A program made the translations under genes and the position numbers. From Caldifarciminota bacterium (lineage in GTDB: Bacteria > Hydrothermota > Hydrothermia > B15-G9 > WFZT01): 7,012 bases of DNA. Below the pieces are notes generated by a model that was not told where the DNA came from, searched no databases, and saw only the letters and a list, made by a program, of their open reading frames with translations. The stretch spans positions 1-7,012 of the forward strand of contig JALSOD010000285.1 of NCBI GenBank assembly GCA_026986655.1. The letters are read 5' to 3'. Positions 5,923 through 7,012 of the stretch are shown piece by piece; the first letter of the stretch is position 1; every line of letters begins with the position of its first letter.

Positions 5923-6171
5923 ATGTTTGATACTTCGTTGACAAGTCTTGTATATCTAAAGCCCGGAGTTACGGCCCAGGTTGTGAGTTTTTCCGGTGGT
6001 AGACGCGCACGGATGAGAATAATGCAACTTGGAATCAACCCTGGTGATAAAATTAAGGTGCTCTCAGTTGGGCCTTTCGGAGGAGCGATATATATCGAAA
6101 ACCTTTCAAATGGTACGAGAGTAGCTATCGGAAGAGGAATAGCTGCAAAAATCATTGTTAAACCGTTATGA
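5923..6171 (+). CDS. feoA: Ferrous iron transport protein A (SH3-like)
   Basis: FeoA is a small cytoplasmic SH3-like partner of the Fe(II) transporter FeoB, needed for full uptake activity in several bacteria. The 82-aa product has the family pattern: a short leader then LKPGVTAQVVSFSGG, RRARMRIMQLGINPGDKIKVL, the PFGGAIYIENLSNGTRVAIGR strand region and a terminal AAKIIVKPL. ATG 5923 has no Shine-Dalgarno within normal distance. The nearest AAGG is 15 nt away, and the predicted promoter places the RNA 5' end at the ATG itself. A TTG at 5938 would fit the family's usual start slightly better but also lacks a ribosome-binding site. The stop overlaps the feoB start in TTATGA, a sign of coupled translation. 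Confidence 0.93.
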   Translation: MFDTSLTSLVYLKPGVTAQVVSFSGGRRARMRIMQLGINPGDKIKVLSVGPFGGAIYIENLSNGTRVAIGRGIAAKIIVKPL

Positions 6172-7012
6172 AAAAATATGGACCAATAAGAATTGCTCTC
6201 GTTGGTCAACCCAATTGCGGTAAAAGTACACTCTTCAATGCAATTGTCGGACTTAAGGCTCAGACATCAAATATTCCGGGAACAACGGTTCAATTCACCA
6301 AAAGCAGGATGAATTACAAGGGAAGAATTTTTGACGTAATCGATCTCCCCGGAACCTATTCCCTCTCCTCTCAGGATATGGCCGAGCATGAAACCTTGAA
6401 GTACCTCCTCACTCAGGATGTTGATCTAATAATAAATGTAATGGATGCCACACTCCTTTCACGAAGTCTCGAGTTAACCCTTCAGTTGATTGAGCTTGGA
6501 AAACCTATGGTAATTGCACTGAATATGGTGGACGAAGCTAAGTCCAAGGGAGTGGAAATTGATGTTAAAAAGCTTGAGGAAACACTTGGAATTCCTGTTG
6601 TGCCAACAATTGCAGTCCACGGTAAGGGTTTAAAGCAGTTATTCGAAAAGATTTTAGAAATTTTAAAATCAGGTAAAGTTCCTTCATCCTACGAATGTTC
6701 AAAGATTGTGGAGGAAAAGATTAATGCATTGGCCGATGCTGTAAAAAACAGCATAGGAGATCAGTTTGAAATCCCCCCAAGACTTTTTGCCATAAAACTA
6801 CTTGAAAATGACGATTATTTCGTGAACCTAATCAGGGATCAAAAAGATTTGCTCGAACTTGCCGAAAAGTACAGAAAGGAACTTGAGGAGCTTATCGGAA
6901 CCCCAGCCCCGGACGTCATCCATGGAGAGAGACATAACCTGTCCATGAAAATAGCTGAAGCAGTGGTAAAGTTGAAAAGAAAGAGCAGTAAGAGTTTTGA
7001 TGACAAAATGGA
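6168..7012 (+). CDS. feoB: Ferrous iron transport protein B, N-terminal part (runs off window)
   Basis: FeoB is the inner-membrane Fe(II) permease with an N-terminal cytoplasmic GTPase domain. The window holds 281 complete codons. The G-motifs are in order: G1 GQPNCGKST (13-21), switch I IPGTT (36-40), G3 DLPG (59-62), G4 NMVD (119-122) and a G5-like loop TIAVHGKG (147-154). A helical region follows (about 160-280), consistent with the GDI-like domain that links the GTPase to the membrane part. The transmembrane core with its Gate motifs lies beyond the right edge. The reading frame is open to the end with no stop. The start ATG overlaps feoA by 4 nt and has no separate Shine-Dalgarno, so translation probably depends on feoA. 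The gene would be iron-regulated through the promoter upstream of feoA. Confidence 0.95.
   Translation, partial: MKKYGPIRIALVGQPNCGKSTLFNAIVGLKAQTSNIPGTTVQFTKSRMNYKGRIFDVIDLPGTYSLSSQDMAEHETLKYLLTQDVDLIINVMDATLLSRSLELTLQLIELGKPMVIALNMVDEAKSKGVEIDVKKLEETLGIPVVPTIAVHGKGLKQLFEKILEILKSGKVPSSYECSKIVEEKINALADAVKNSIGDQFEIPPRLFAIKLLENDDYFVNLIRDQKDLLELAEKYRKELEELIGTPAPDVIHGERHNLSMKIAEAVVKLKRKSSKSFDDKM

Noticed and set aside
5938..5951. Second TTGACA and the palindrome ACAAGTCTTGT inside feoA
   Set aside because: No -10 element lies at usable spacing from this TTGACA, and an 11-bp palindrome in coding sequence is not evidence enough for an operator.

Overview
This is an ordinary bacterial chromosomal window, all on the + strand, dominated by a compact core operon for translation and envelope-lipid synthesis. 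A separately promoted iron-uptake operon follows it. The bacterial forms of S9, S2, EF-Ts, UMP kinase, RRF, UppS and CdsA show that the source is a bacterium. The G+C content is moderate by eye. The proteins are rich in Lys and Glu, Arg is often encoded by AGA/AGG, and EF-Ts is of the short Thermus/Thermotoga-like type. Together these suggest, weakly, a thermophilic or deep-branching lineage; I cannot name the taxon.

Layout: bases 1-230 hold the 3' end of rpsI (S9). rpsB (S2, 184-1107) starts inside rpsI and carries an unusual acidic N-terminal extension of about 64 residues. Then come tsf (1110-1706), pyrH (1693-2415), frr (2474-3037), uppS (3038-3748), cdsA (3741-4532), a small MazG-like pyrophosphohydrolase with a four-cysteine tail (4523-4807) and a flippase-like multi-spanning membrane protein of the YbhN/LPG-synthase-TM family (about 4800-5810). 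Junctions are overlaps or gaps of 0-2 nt, except for 58 nt between pyrH and frr, so one polycistronic transcript with translational coupling is the simplest reading. The early genes make ribosomal parts and factors, and PyrH supplies UDP. UppS and CdsA make undecaprenyl diphosphate and CDP-diacylglycerol.

The largest gene-free stretch is 5811-5922 (112 nt). I see no convincing intrinsic terminator in it. It does contain a Fur-box-like palindrome (5868-5882) just upstream of a near-consensus sigma-70 promoter (TTGACA, 17-nt spacer, TATCAT). The promoter's -10 element lies so close to the feoA ATG that the transcript is probably leaderless or nearly so. feoA (5923-6171) and feoB (6168 to beyond the window end) overlap in ATGA and form an Fe(II) uptake operon.

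Nothing in the window amounts to a wholly new system. The items most worth a second look are the S2 extension and its overlap with rpsI, the Fur-box/leaderless arrangement at feoA, and the Cys-rich MazG tail.
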